A program made the translations under genes and the position numbers. The notes under the pieces are model-generated. The model ran no database searches. It was not told the DNA's origin and was given only the letters and a program-made list of their open reading frames with translations. A stretch of 64,000 bases of DNA from Deltaproteobacteria bacterium (GTDB lineage: Bacteria > Myxococcota > Myxococcia > Myxococcales > SZAS-1), in the NCBI GenBank assembly GCA_018266075.1, contig JAFEBB010000027.1, positions 1 to 64,000 of the forward strand, given 5' to 3'. Positions 41,477 to 50,652 of this stretch are shown here, piece by piece (positions within the stretch are counted from its first letter, which is position 1; every line of letters starts with the position of its first letter).

Positions 41477-43807
41477 ATGGCCACGACCAAGAGCAAGTCT
41501 GCACCGCCGCCGCCGCCCGAAGAACCGACCGTTCCGCTGCTCGAAGAGACGCAGCGTCGGTATCTGAACTACGCGCTCTCGGTGATCACCTCGCGCGCGC
41601 TGCCCGACGTGCGCGACGGCCTCAAGCCCGTGCAGCGGCGCATCCTCTTCGGGATGTTCCATGACGAGCACCTGACGCCCGACCACAAGTACACCAAGAG
41701 CTCCAAGGTCGTGGGCACGGTGATGGGCAACTATCACCCACACGGCGACGCTTCGATTTACGAGGCGATGGCGCGCCAGGCGCAGCCGTGGAGCATGCGG
41801 CTGCCGCTCGTGGACGGGCAGGGCAACTTCGGCTCGCTCGACGGCGACCAGCCCGCGTCCATGCGCTACACCGAGGCGCGCCTTCAGCGCTCGGCCATGG
41901 AGCTCCTGAGCGAGCTGCGCAGCAAGACGGTGCCGTACCGCCCGAACTACCTGGGCACCGCCGAAGAGCCCATCGTCCTGCCCGCGCGCTTCCCGCAGCT
42001 GCTCGTGAACGGCGCCTCCGGCATCGCCGTGGGCATGGCCACCAGCATCCCGCCGCACAACCTCGAGGAAGTCACCGAGGCCTGCGTCGCGCTCATCGAC
42101 GACTCCAAGCTCGAGACCAAGGACCTGCTCAAGTTCGTCAAGGGACCTGACTTTCCCACCGGCGGCTGGATCACCAGCAGCAAGGCCGAGATCCGCGCGG
42201 TCTACGAGAACGGGCAGGGCGCGATCAAAGTGCGCGGCGAGTGGAGCCCCGAGGAAGGCAAGCGCGGCGCCTCGCACGTGATCATCACCAGCATCCCGTA
42301 CGCGGTGAACAAGAGCACGCTGGTGGAGCAGATCGCCGAGATCGTGATGGGCAAGAAGGTGCCCGGCCTGCTCGACGTCCGGGACGAGAGCACCGACGAC
42401 GTGCGCATCGTGCTGGAGCTCAAGAAGGAGAGCGATCCGGCCGTGGTGATGGCCTACATCTACAAGCACACCGCGCTGCAGACGAACTTCAACGTCAACC
42501 TCACCTGCCTCATCCCCACGGAAGTTCCCGAGATCCAGAAGCCGGACCGGCTCGACCTCAAGCGGATGCTCCAGTTCTTCCTCGACTTCCGCATGGAGGT
42601 GGTGACCAACCGCTTCCAGCACGAGCTCGACGAGCTGCGCCGCCGCATCCACATCCTCGAGGCATTTGCCAAGGCGTACGACGTCCTCGACGAGATCATC
42701 CGCATCATCCGCAAGAGCGAGGGCAAGCAGGACGCGGCCGAGAAGTTGATGGCCAAGTTCGAGTTCGACGAGGACCAGACCGAAGCCATCCTCGAGATGA
42801 AGTTGTACAAGCTCGCCAAGCTCGAGATCTTGGCCATCACCACCGAGCTCAAGGAGAAGGCGGCCACGGCCAAGGAGATCGCCGCCATCCTCAAGAGCGA
42901 GGCGCGGCGCTGGACGGTGGTGAAGAAGGAGCTGCAGGAGGTCGCCAAGCAGTTCGCCGACAAGCGGCGCACCAAGATCAGCGGCGCCGGCGACGAGCCC
43001 GAGTTCGATCCCGAGGCGTACATCGTCCAGGAGGACGTGAAGGTGCTGCTCAGCCGCGACGGCTGGGTGAAGCGGGTCCGCGAGATCAAGGACCTCTCCA
43101 CCACGCGCCTGCGCGACGGCGACAGCCTGGCTGCGGTGGCCGCGGGCTCCACCAAGGAGCTGGTGGTCTTCTTCTCGAACTACGGCAGCGCGTACGTGAG
43201 CCGCATCGCCGACATCCCGGCGACGACCGGCTACGGCGAGCCGGTGCAAAAGCTCTTCAAGTTCGACGACGGCGAAGCGGTGGTGGGCATGATCAGCCTC
43301 GACCCGCGCGTGCTCTTCGACAAGGACAAGGAGGGCAAGCGCTTGATGATGGCCGTGAAGCGCGACGGCATGGCGCTGCGCTTCGACCTCACGCCGCATC
43401 TGGAGATCTCGACGCGCTCCGGCCGCAAGTTCTGCAAGGCCAGCGCGGGCAGCGAGGTGGTGGGTGTGATGCCCGTGTACGCGAAGGACACGCTCATCGT
43501 GGCCAGCCAGAAGGCGCACGTGCTGCTCTTCGACGCGGCCGAGGTGAACGAGCTCGCCGGTCCTGGCAAGGGCGTCACCGCCATCAAGCTCAAGCCGGAC
43601 GACAAGGTGGTGGGCTTTGCGCTCGCGCGGCAGCGCGGCGACGGCCTCACCGTCGAGACCGAGAGCGGCCGCGCCATCACCATCACCCGCGAGAACCAGC
43701 AGTCGGCGTCGCGCGGCGGCAAGGGCGTGCAGGTCGTGAAGCGCGGGACCGTGAAGTGGGTGGCACCGCCGCCCGAGATGATTGAGATCCCGCAGGCCCA
43801 GGCCTAA
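41477..43807 (+). CDS. parC: topoisomerase IV subunit A
   Basis: 776 residues, starting 6 bp after GGAGAAGG. Type IIA signature: LPDVRDGLKPVQRRILFGM, GNYHPHGDASIYEAM and the active-site Tyr131 in SMRYTEARL. The C-terminal pinwheel is short (~residues 515-776), closer to ParC than GyrA. An RGGKG piece occurs only near the end (~752), not at the usual GyrA-box position. It is 9 bp before parE, the usual parC-parE arrangement. Position 92, equivalent to E. coli GyrA Ser83/ParC Ser80, is Ala. Enzyme role: decatenation of replicated chromosomes. Confidence 0.9.
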   Translation: MATTKSKSAPPPPPEEPTVPLLEETQRRYLNYALSVITSRALPDVRDGLKPVQRRILFGMFHDEHLTPDHKYTKSSKVVGTVMGNYHPHGDASIYEAMARQAQPWSMRLPLVDGQGNFGSLDGDQPASMRYTEARLQRSAMELLSELRSKTVPYRPNYLGTAEEPIVLPARFPQLLVNGASGIAVGMATSIPPHNLEEVTEACVALIDDSKLETKDLLKFVKGPDFPTGGWITSSKAEIRAVYENGQGAIKVRGEWSPEEGKRGASHVIITSIPYAVNKSTLVEQIAEIVMGKKVPGLLDVRDESTDDVRIVLELKKESDPAVVMAYIYKHTALQTNFNVNLTCLIPTEVPEIQKPDRLDLKRMLQFFLDFRMEVVTNRFQHELDELRRRIHILEAFAKAYDVLDEIIRIIRKSEGKQDAAEKLMAKFEFDEDQTEAILEMKLYKLAKLEILAITTELKEKAATAKEIAAILKSEARRWTVVKKELQEVAKQFADKRRTKISGAGDEPEFDPEAYIVQEDVKVLLSRDGWVKRVREIKDLSTTRLRDGDSLAAVAAGSTKELVVFFSNYGSAYVSRIADIPATTGYGEPVQKLFKFDDGEAVVGMISLDPRVLFDKDKEGKRLMMAVKRDGMALRFDLTPHLEISTRSGRKFCKASAGSEVVGVMPVYAKDTLIVASQKAHVLLFDAAEVNELAGPGKGVTAIKLKPDDKVVGFALARQRGDGLTVETESGRAITITRENQQSASRGGKGVQVVKRGTVKWVAPPPEMIEIPQAQA

Positions 43808-43816
43808 CTCAGGCGC

Positions 43817-45781
43817 ATGGCAAAGAAGACCACCAAGACGAAGGCGAAGAAGACCGACCGGAGCGCGAACATGGTCACGGCCAGGAAGGGCAGCTACACC
43901 GGCGCAGACATCCAGGTCCTCGAGGGCCTGGAGCCGGTGCGCAAGCGGCCCGCGATGTACATCGGCGGCGTCGGCAATGCCGGCTATCACCATCTCCTCT
44001 GGGAGATCGTCGACAACAGCGTCGACGAGGTGATCAACGGCTACGCCGACCGCATCGAGGTCACGCTCAAGAAGAACTCGAAGACGGTGATCATCGTCGA
44101 CAACGGCCGCGGCATCCCCATCGACATCATGCCGCGCTTCAAGAAGCCGGCGGTCGAGGTGATCCTCTCGACGCTGCACTCGGGCGGCAAGTTCGAGCAG
44201 GGCAACTACATCCACTCGGGCGGCTTGCACGGCGTGGGCTCGGCCGTGGTCAACGCGCTCTCCAGCGAGATGATCGTGGCAGTTCGCCGCGACAGCGCGT
44301 GGCACGAGATCCGCTTCTCGCGCGGCGAGACCACCCAGAAGCTCAAGAAGACCGGCCCCGCGCGCGGCACCGGCACGACGACCACCTTCACGCCCGACGA
44401 GCAGATCTTCGGCAAGCAGAGCTTCAACCCCGAGACCATCCGCGAGCGGCTCGAGGCCAAGACCTACGTGCACAAGGGCATGACCATCGTCTTCACGGAC
44501 GAGGTCAACGGCCAGACCTACGAGTTCAAGCACGACGGCGGCATCAACGACTACCTGGCCAAGCTCATCACCGAGCGCATGAAGTCGCAGGTGGGCAGCA
44601 CGTTCGCGCTCGCGCGCGACGCCGACCCGCGCATGGAGCTCGCGCTGGCCTGGACCGAGGCGCCCGAGGAATACGTCAAGAGCTTCGTCAACGGCATCCC
44701 CACGCCGATCGGCGGCACGCACGAGATCGGCTTCCGCAGCGGCCTGGTGAAGGCGTTCCGCAACTTCATCGAGGCCAACAAGCTCGAGCCCAAGGGCATC
44801 AGCCTCTCCGCCGAGGACATCCGCGAAGGTCTGGTGGGCGTGATCTCGATCTACGTCGCCGAGCCGCAGTTCCAGGGCCAGACCAAGGATCGCCTCAACA
44901 ACCCCGAGGTGACCTCGCAGGTCGACGGCGTGGTGCGCCTGGCGCTGGAGAAGTGGTTCTTCGACAACCGCAAGAGCGCCGAGAACATCGTCGCTCGGGC
45001 CATCCTCGCGGCGCGCGCGCGCGAGGCCAGCCGCGCCGCCGTGAAAGAGGTGACGCGCAAGTCGGTCACGCACCGGCTGAACCTGCCCGGCAAGCTCGCG
45101 GACTGCGCGAGCACGAACCCGACGGAGAGCGAGCTCTTCATCGTCGAGGGTGACAGCGCAGGCGGCACTGCGAAGGCCGGCCGCGATCGGCGCACGCAGG
45201 CCATCCTTCCGCTGCGCGGCAAGGTGCTGAACACCGAGAGCGCGAGCACGCAGAAGGTGCTCCAGAACCAGGAGCTGCAAAATCTGGTTCAAGCGCTCGG
45301 CTGCGGCGTCGGCCCGGACTACAACGAGGAGCACCTGCGCTACGGCAAGGTCTTCATCCTCACCGATGCCGACTACGACGGGCACCACATCAGCACGCTG
45401 CTGATGACCTTCTTCTACCGGCACATGCCGGGGCTGATGCGCAACGGCCACGTGTACCTGGCCGCGCCGCCGCTCTTCCGCATCCAGGCCGGCAAGCAGA
45501 CCTACTGGGCCGCGGACGACGACGAGCGAAAGAAGATCGAAGCCGAGCTGCCCAAGAACGTGAAGCCCGACGTGCAGCGGTTCAAGGGTCTGGGCGAGAT
45601 GAACGCGGAGCAGCTGAAGGAGACCACGCTCGCGTACGGCAAGCGGCGCGCGTTCAAGGTGCTCATCGAGAACGAGCTCGAGACCGACAAGGTGCTCAAC
45701 GAGCTGATGGGCAAGGATCCGAGCGCGCGGTTCCGCTTCGTGATGGAGCGCGCGGAGCAGGCGACGGAGCTGGATGTCTGA
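43817..45781 (+). CDS. parE: topoisomerase IV subunit B
   Basis: 654 residues. The GHKL ATPase is clear: EIVDNSVDEVINGYADRIEV (~64-80), VDNGRGIPIDI, and HSGGLHGVGSAVVNALS (ATP lid). The transducer domain follows (~230-400). The TOPRIM region is complete: FIVEGDSAGGTAKAGRDR (~440), RGKVLNTESAS and LTDADYDGHHISTLL (~516). A ~20-residue basic N-terminal tail precedes the core. Lengths and order with parC support topoisomerase IV. It probably shares a transcript with parC. Confidence 0.92.
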   Translation: MAKKTTKTKAKKTDRSANMVTARKGSYTGADIQVLEGLEPVRKRPAMYIGGVGNAGYHHLLWEIVDNSVDEVINGYADRIEVTLKKNSKTVIIVDNGRGIPIDIMPRFKKPAVEVILSTLHSGGKFEQGNYIHSGGLHGVGSAVVNALSSEMIVAVRRDSAWHEIRFSRGETTQKLKKTGPARGTGTTTTFTPDEQIFGKQSFNPETIRERLEAKTYVHKGMTIVFTDEVNGQTYEFKHDGGINDYLAKLITERMKSQVGSTFALARDADPRMELALAWTEAPEEYVKSFVNGIPTPIGGTHEIGFRSGLVKAFRNFIEANKLEPKGISLSAEDIREGLVGVISIYVAEPQFQGQTKDRLNNPEVTSQVDGVVRLALEKWFFDNRKSAENIVARAILAARAREASRAAVKEVTRKSVTHRLNLPGKLADCASTNPTESELFIVEGDSAGGTAKAGRDRRTQAILPLRGKVLNTESASTQKVLQNQELQNLVQALGCGVGPDYNEEHLRYGKVFILTDADYDGHHISTLLMTFFYRHMPGLMRNGHVYLAAPPLFRIQAGKQTYWAADDDERKKIEAELPKNVKPDVQRFKGLGEMNAEQLKETTLAYGKRRAFKVLIENELETDKVLNELMGKDPSARFRFVMERAEQATELDV

Positions 45782-45867
45782 GCGGCGCTGCCGAGAACGT
45801 CAGAGGTCGACGATTCGCGACGCGGGTCCTGGGCTATCGTGCGTTCTCGCGCAACCCAGGGGGCTCG

Positions 45868-46476
45868 ATGCGCTCGCTCGTCACCGGTTCACTGGTCGCA
45901 TTGGCGCTCGCTGCGTGCAGCGGAAGCTCGAGTTCCAGCAGCAGCTCCACCAGCTCCAGCTCCAGCTCCACGGGCGGCACATCCACGTCCGGAACGAGCG
46001 GCGGCACGTCGAGCTCGGGCGGAACGAGCGGCACCTCGGGCAGCGTGTCGGCATGCGAGCTCGAGCTCGACGGCGGCAATTTCCAAGGGTCGTGCGACGG
46101 CGGCTGCTCCAGCAATTGCTTCGGCGGAGGCGACTGCACGATCAACTGCGGCGACAGCAGCGATCCCTCCTGCAGCGGCGCCTCCACGTGCGCGTTCAAC
46201 GTCGGCGGCAGCAGCGATCCATCGTGCTCCAGCGGGAGCGACTGCCTGTTCACCGTCATGGCTGGCAGTGATCCGAGCTGCGACGGGGTGGGCACGCGCT
46301 GCACCGTCACGCTCTCCGGCAGCGGCGACTCCATCGACTGCACCGGCGGCGCCACCTGCACCGTGACCTGCTCCGGCAGCGGCTGCAGCGTGTCGTGCGA
46401 CTCCAGCTCGAGCTGCACGCTCACTTGTGGAAACGGCGCGCCGCAACACGTGAGCGGAACCGCGAGCTGTCCGTAG
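45868..46476 (+). CDS. small lipoprotein with Ser/Gly tether and paired-Cys repeats
   Basis: 202 residues, ATG 45868. The lipobox is ALALAAC (Cys17). A Ser-rich stretch (~residues 18-50) follows, then short Gly/Thr/Ser units. From ~60 on the protein is made of ~18-residue repeats that each hold two Cys, such as DCTINCGDSSDPSC, TCAFNVGGSSDPSC and RCTVTLSGSGDSIDC, ending CTLTCGNGAPQ. The regular Cys spacing suggests a right-handed beta-solenoid stabilised by disulfides. No charged ligand-binding cluster. Likely a surface structural protein. Confidence 0.75.
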   Translation: MRSLVTGSLVALALAACSGSSSSSSSSTSSSSSSTGGTSTSGTSGGTSSSGGTSGTSGSVSACELELDGGNFQGSCDGGCSSNCFGGGDCTINCGDSSDPSCSGASTCAFNVGGSSDPSCSSGSDCLFTVMAGSDPSCDGVGTRCTVTLSGSGDSIDCTGGATCTVTCSGSGCSVSCDSSSSCTLTCGNGAPQHVSGTASCP

Positions 46477-46731
46477 CTCTCAGCGCAGCTCGCCGAGCTC
46501 GAACGTCACGAGCTTCCCCTCGGCCATGCCGCGCGCCACGCCCTGGATGCGGTTTCAGCCACGCGTAGCGCGCGTCGCTCGCCTCCGAGCGGGACGATCT
46601 CCATGGCGTCCTCTCCCTCGGCCGCACTCTACCCGGCGCCCGGAGCCCCATCTGGGTTCCATCGTCGCTGGATTCTTGCACCCATCGATTGTGTATCCTC
46701 GACGGGTTCACTCTGCGTGAAGGGGGCTCAC

Positions 46732-48027
46732 GTGAAGAAGGCAATCGTATTGGCCGCGGTGCTCTGCGCCGCGTGCAGTGGCAAGGGCAGCTCGGGCTCG
46801 AGCGGCAGCACCGGCGGCTCGGGCAGCCAGACCGTCGGCGCCAGCGGCGGCACCGTGACCGCCGACGGCGTCACGCTCACCATCCCAGCGGGCGCGCTCG
46901 CCAGCGATACGACCATCACCATCTCGACCACCAGCGCGCCGTCGGGCTACACGCTCGACTCGGCGGTCTTCAACTTCGGGCCCTCGGGCACGACCTTCGC
47001 GCATCCGGTGACGGTCACGCTGCCGCTCACCACCGCGAACGCGAGCGCGCACCTGTTCTGGTCCAACGCGAGCGGCGGCTTCGACGACCTCGGCGGAACC
47101 GTGAGCGGCTCCAGCATCACGGGCCAGGTGTCGCACTTCAGCACGGGCTTCGCCGGCACGGCGTCGAGCAGCGGCGGCCCGACGGCGCTCACCGGCCAGG
47201 CGCCCGCGGGCTGGGATCTCACCAAGCTCACTGCATACCTGTTTGCCGGCAACGGCTCGCAGTACCAGGTGCTCTTCACCGACGGCAGCGTGGTCTGCGG
47301 CACCGACGGCTGCCCGGGCTCGCACCGCTTCGAGCTGCTCTGGGACCTGCCATCGGGCGTGACCGCGCCGCCCGCTGGTGACTACAACTCCATCAACCAG
47401 GCCACGCCTGCCGACGACAACTACGGCCTCAACCCGATGTGGCAGTGGGACTCGAGCTGTGGCGCGGGCGAGCCGCCGGACGTGGGGCCGACGTATGCGG
47501 CCGAGGTGAACGTCACCTCTGCGGATACGAGCTCCATCAGCGGAACGCTCACGTACCGCTGGAGCTCAGGCTCGGCCATTGTGAACTTCACGGGCACCTT
47601 CACCGCGCCCATTGCCACCGGGCCGAGCGGGACGCTCCCGGGCTGCACCTCGCCGAAGACGGTCTGCACCTGCGACGCGAGCGGCGGCACCTCGGGTACC
47701 TCGGGAACGAGCGGGACCAGCGGCACGAGCGGCACCACCGGCGGCCCGACGACGCAGTGCCCGTCGGCGACCTACACCGGCAGTTGCACCACGCAGCCCA
47801 CGGGCGGAATTCGGTGCGACGCCGCCAGCGTGGACATGTCCGCGAGCTGCAGCGGCTCGTACAGCACGGCCGTGCCCTTCTGCCCGACCTCGAGCGACCT
47901 CGTGGGCTGCTGCTACCAGGACAGCGGCGGCGTCCAGGGCATCACCTGCTACTACGGCACCGGCACGGGCGCGAACGACAACCAGCCGCAGTGTGAAGGC
48001 AATGGCGGCACGTGGTGCCATCCGTGA
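46732..48027 (+). CDS. lipoprotein with ZU5-like domain and Cys-rich C-terminus
   Basis: 431 residues from GTG 46732, behind AAGGGGG. The signal peptide ends AAVLCAAC (Cys~14). After a Gly/Ser tether, GGTVTADGVTLTIPAGALASDTTITIST (split across residues ~35-62 as ZU5 strands) and VFNFGPSGTTFAHPVTVTLPL match the ZU5 domain of death-domain-associated and bacterial surface proteins. The middle (~165-300) is beta-rich. A tether with SGTSGT repeats (~330-355) separates a C-terminal Cys-rich domain (CSATYTGSCTT, GCCYQDSG). Predicted outer-membrane lipoprotein. Confidence 0.75.
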   Translation: MKKAIVLAAVLCAACSGKGSSGSSGSTGGSGSQTVGASGGTVTADGVTLTIPAGALASDTTITISTTSAPSGYTLDSAVFNFGPSGTTFAHPVTVTLPLTTANASAHLFWSNASGGFDDLGGTVSGSSITGQVSHFSTGFAGTASSSGGPTALTGQAPAGWDLTKLTAYLFAGNGSQYQVLFTDGSVVCGTDGCPGSHRFELLWDLPSGVTAPPAGDYNSINQATPADDNYGLNPMWQWDSSCGAGEPPDVGPTYAAEVNVTSADTSSISGTLTYRWSSGSAIVNFTGTFTAPIATGPSGTLPGCTSPKTVCTCDASGGTSGTSGTSGTSGTSGTTGGPTTQCPSATYTGSCTTQPTGGIRCDAASVDMSASCSGSYSTAVPFCPTSSDLVGCCYQDSGGVQGITCYYGTGTGANDNQPQCEGNGGTWCHP

Positions 48028-48060
48028 CCTGAGGCGCCCACTTCGCTCCCTTGAAGCACC

Positions 48061-48098
48061 GAGCCCCGAGTCGACCCTCGCAGGTCGAGCCGGGGCTC
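48061..48098. terminator. hairpin between convergent genes
   Basis: GAGCCCCGAGTCGACC (48061-48076) pairs with GGTCGAGCCGGGGCTC (48083-48098), with two mismatches and a 6-base loop. It lies between the stops of 46732-48027 (+) and 48124-48420 (-), so it could serve both. The T-tract after it is weak. Confidence 0.5.
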
Positions 48099-48123
48099 GC
48101 GAATTTCAAACTGTGGATGCGGA

Positions 48124-48420
48124 TTACTTCGTCGCTGCGGGCGCCGCAGCGGGAGCCGGAGCCGCCACAGCGACGGCGGCAGGGGCAGGAGCGGCAGCAG
48201 CCGGAGCCGCCTCAGCCGCGGCCTCGAGCTCCGAGATGCGATCGTTCAGGGCGTTGATCTTCTGCTGCTGCGCCACGATCTGCAGGTTGAGCACGCCGAT
48301 CTGCGGGAACACGAAGGCCATGCTGCACACGGCGAAGACCACGATCGCCATCAACATGCTCATCATCATCTGGATGAAGAGCGAGCGAATTGCCGGGGTC
48401 TTGGTCTGTTCAGCGCTCAT
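48124..48420 (-). CDS. small membrane protein with coiled coil and Ala/Pro tail
   Basis: 98 residues from ATG 48420, preceded by GGAGG. One long hydrophobic segment (SLFIQMMMSMLMAIVVFAVCSMAFVF, residues ~15-40) is followed by a coiled coil (LQIVAQQQKINALNDRISELEA). The tail of ~35 residues is Ala/Pro/Val only. It could be a division- or envelope-associated small protein. No family known to me. Confidence 0.7.
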   Translation of the reverse strand: MSAEQTKTPAIRSLFIQMMMSMLMAIVVFAVCSMAFVFPQIGVLNLQIVAQQQKINALNDRISELEAAAEAAPAAAAPAPAAVAVAAPAPAAAPAATK

Positions 48421-48598
48421 GGTGCCTCCGTAGGCGGTAGGGGGTGATCGGCCGGCCATAGGGTCGCACAAACGAGCCCCGCGTCTCTACAACTCTTGAA
48501 AAAAACGAAGCCTGCTTGCTCAGACAGGCCCCGCATGGGCGCTGGCGCCTCTCGTGCGACGACGGGAGTGGCCAGATCGGAGCTGGTGGAGGTGCGTC

Positions 48599-48991
48599 AT
48601 GCTCAAGGACAGCAAGGCGTTCAGCAGCTTCGCGGTGAACGACATCGAGAAGGCCCGGCGCTTCTACGGCCAGACGCTCGGCCTCGACGTCTCGGACGTG
48701 CCCGACATGGAAGGCCAGGGCCTGCAGCTCAACCTCTCGGGCGGCGGGCGCGTGTTCGTCTACGCCAAGCCCGACCACGCGCCGGCGAGCTTCACCGTGC
48801 TCAACCTTCCCGTCGCCGACGTGGAGCGCACGGTGGACGCGCTGCGCGAACGCAAGGTGGGCTTCGAGATCTACACCGAGGGCCAATTCAAGACCGACGC
48901 CAAGGGCATCGCCCGCGGAACCGGCGGCCCGACGATGGCGTGGTTCCGCGACCCGGCGGGAAACATCCTCTCCATCCTCGAGGAGCGCTGA
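48599..48991 (+). CDS. VOC-family (glyoxalase/bleomycin-resistance-like) protein
   Basis: 130 residues from ATG 48599 with GGAGGTG upstream. The two beta-alpha-beta-beta-beta modules are recognisable: [20 protein letters not shown] and, in the second half, [22 protein letters not shown] then [15 protein letters not shown]. The end strand with the Glu metal ligand is present. VOC proteins catalyse or bind diverse substrates, and this one has no specific fingerprint. It is followed by the aldose epimerase gene with one base between them, so the two are translated together. Confidence 0.82.
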   Translation: MLKDSKAFSSFAVNDIEKARRFYGQTLGLDVSDVPDMEGQGLQLNLSGGGRVFVYAKPDHAPASFTVLNLPVADVERTVDALRERKVGFEIYTEGQFKTDAKGIARGTGGPTMAWFRDPAGNILSILEER

Positions 48992-48992
48992 C

Positions 48993-49895
48993 GTGCTCCT
49001 CAGCGGCGAACAGCTCGAGCTCACGTCCGGCAACCAGGCAGTCGTGGTGGCGACGGTAGGCGCGACGCTTCGCAGCTACGCCGTCCGCGGTCGCCCGGTG
49101 ATCGACGGCTTCGCCGCCGACGAGGTCTGTCCCGGCGGCCGCGGCCAGGTGCTGATGCCATGGCCCAACCGCGTGGCGGATGGCAAGTATGAGCTCGCCG
49201 GCGCGCTTCACCAGCTGCCCATCGACGAGCCGGAGCTCGGGCACGCCATCCATGGGCTCGTCCGCTGGGCCGAGTGGCGCGTGGAGCATCAGACCGCCGA
49301 AAGCGTTCGCCTGCGGCATCGCCTCATGCCGCGCCCGGGTTACCCGTTCGCGCTCGATCTCTCGGTCGAGTATCGGCTCTCGTCGGAAGGGCTGGTGGTC
49401 GTCTTCGGCGCGATGAACGTGGGCTCGGCCTCGTGCCCGTTCGGCGCCGGCGCGCATCCGTACTTCACGTTTGGACGCTCGATCGACCGGGTGAACCTGC
49501 GCGTCAACGCAGCGAGCCGCCTGCAGCTCGACGCGCGATCGATTCCGCGTGGCCGTCGGCCCGTCGAGGGCAGCGACGCGGACTTCCGGCGCGAGCGCGC
49601 CATCGGCGACGCGCGCCTGGACACGGCGTTCACCGAGCTCGATCGCGATCGCGAGGGCATCGCGCGAGTTTTTCTGCGCGACGGAATCTCGCAGCTCACC
49701 ATCTGGTTCGATCGCGCGTTCCCGTTCGTACAGGTCTACACGGGCGACACGCTCCCCGACGAGCTCCGACGTCGTCAGGGCATCGCGGTGGAGCCCATGA
49801 CCTGCGCGCCCGACGCGTTCAACAACAAGGACGGGCTGCGCATCATCTCGCCCGGCGAGACATTTCAAGGCCGCTGGGGCGTGACGGTGTCCTGA
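48993..49895 (+). CDS. aldose 1-epimerase (galactose mutarotase-like) protein
   Basis: 300 residues from GTG 48993. Catalytic features of the family: His in LGHAIHGLVRW (~90), His in GAGAHPYFTFG (~155), and Glu in AVEPMTCAPDAFN (~270), which abstracts the C1-hydroxyl proton. The YeaD/GalM-type core QVLMPWPNRVADGKYE is also clear. Interconverts alpha and beta anomers of aldoses. Translated with the VOC protein upstream; a shared pathway is not evident. Confidence 0.88.
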   Translation: MLLSGEQLELTSGNQAVVVATVGATLRSYAVRGRPVIDGFAADEVCPGGRGQVLMPWPNRVADGKYELAGALHQLPIDEPELGHAIHGLVRWAEWRVEHQTAESVRLRHRLMPRPGYPFALDLSVEYRLSSEGLVVVFGAMNVGSASCPFGAGAHPYFTFGRSIDRVNLRVNAASRLQLDARSIPRGRRPVEGSDADFRRERAIGDARLDTAFTELDRDREGIARVFLRDGISQLTIWFDRAFPFVQVYTGDTLPDELRRRQGIAVEPMTCAPDAFNNKDGLRIISPGETFQGRWGVTVS

Positions 49896-49896
49896 T

Positions 49897-50463
49897 TCAG
49901 AACGAAGCGGTGATCGATTGGTTGCCGCTCGCAGAGCCGCCGTCGGGGAACGCGTTGGTGGCCGTCCAGGTCGCGGTCAGCGTGCCGTGGATGTTCTGCT
50001 CGCCGGCCAGGTTGTCGCCGAGCGAGGTCACGTCGACGGTGCACGTGGGATCGGTGGTGTTGGTGAGGTTGGCGCCGCCGGCCTGGTCCACGCCGATGCC
50101 GCAGTGGGCGAAGTCGGCGGGCTGGTAGGTGTGCACCGCGATCGCCGAGACGCCCGTCAGTGTGCCCGTGAGGCCAACGTGGTCGCCATTGGGGATGGTC
50201 CAGTTCAGATCCATCTGCGTGGTGCTGCCGGCCGACACCGTGTACGCCGTCGCCGGCGAGGTGCCCGAAAACGCGTACGGCCCCGTGACGGCGATGTTGT
50301 ACTGGGTGCCGCCCGATCCGCCGGTGCTGCCGGACCCGCCCGTGCCGCCGGTGCCGCCCGTGTTGCCCGAGCCGCCGGTGCTGCCAGAGCTCGACCCCGA
50401 GCTGCTGCCGCCACAGCCAGCCGCGAAGAGGACCACCAACGCCATCGAGATGAGCTTGAACAT
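49897..50463 (-). CDS. lipoprotein with Gly/Thr tether
   Basis: 188 residues from ATG 50463. The signal peptide ends VVLFAAGC (Cys17), followed by Gly/Ser/Thr repeats (~18-52) and a ~130-residue beta-rich domain (YNIAVTGPYAFSGTS; LNWTIPNGDHVG; TLTATWTATNAFPDGG). Only two Cys occur in the domain, in HCGIG and TCTVD, probably a disulfide. The stops of this gene and the epimerase gene nearly touch (convergent). Function unknown. Confidence 0.75.
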   Translation of the reverse strand: MFKLISMALVVLFAAGCGGSSSGSSSGSTGGSGNTGGTGGTGGSGSTGGSGGTQYNIAVTGPYAFSGTSPATAYTVSAGSTTQMDLNWTIPNGDHVGLTGTLTGVSAIAVHTYQPADFAHCGIGVDQAGGANLTNTTDPTCTVDVTSLGDNLAGEQNIHGTLTATWTATNAFPDGGSASGNQSITASF

Positions 50464-50652
50464 GTTCGTTCCCCGGAAGTGAATGAGCCTCGTATCTCAT
50501 TCGAGGGACAACTCGCAGGCCCTCGTCGGGTAGTGTTCTTTTTAAATGTCCACTGCGCTGCTTTTCGGGGAGCTGCAGATCGAGCCCCGCAAGCGTGTTG
50601 CCGTGGTCGGCGCGCCGCCCGAATTTCGAGACGTTGATCGCTTCGCTGCGGT

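Noticed and set aside
41258-45451. A 1397-codon open frame opposite parC-parE
   Set aside because: It lies antisense to two clear topoisomerase genes with intact motifs. Its translation is Ala/Leu/Val/Arg/His low-complexity sequence expected from high-GC shadow frames.
46480-46554. A minus-strand remnant of about 24 codons (VARGMAEGKLVTFELGELR) with an upstream part in another frame
   Set aside because: It reads like the end of a decayed gene, but it is too short and bounded by an in-frame stop; no start or family can be shown.
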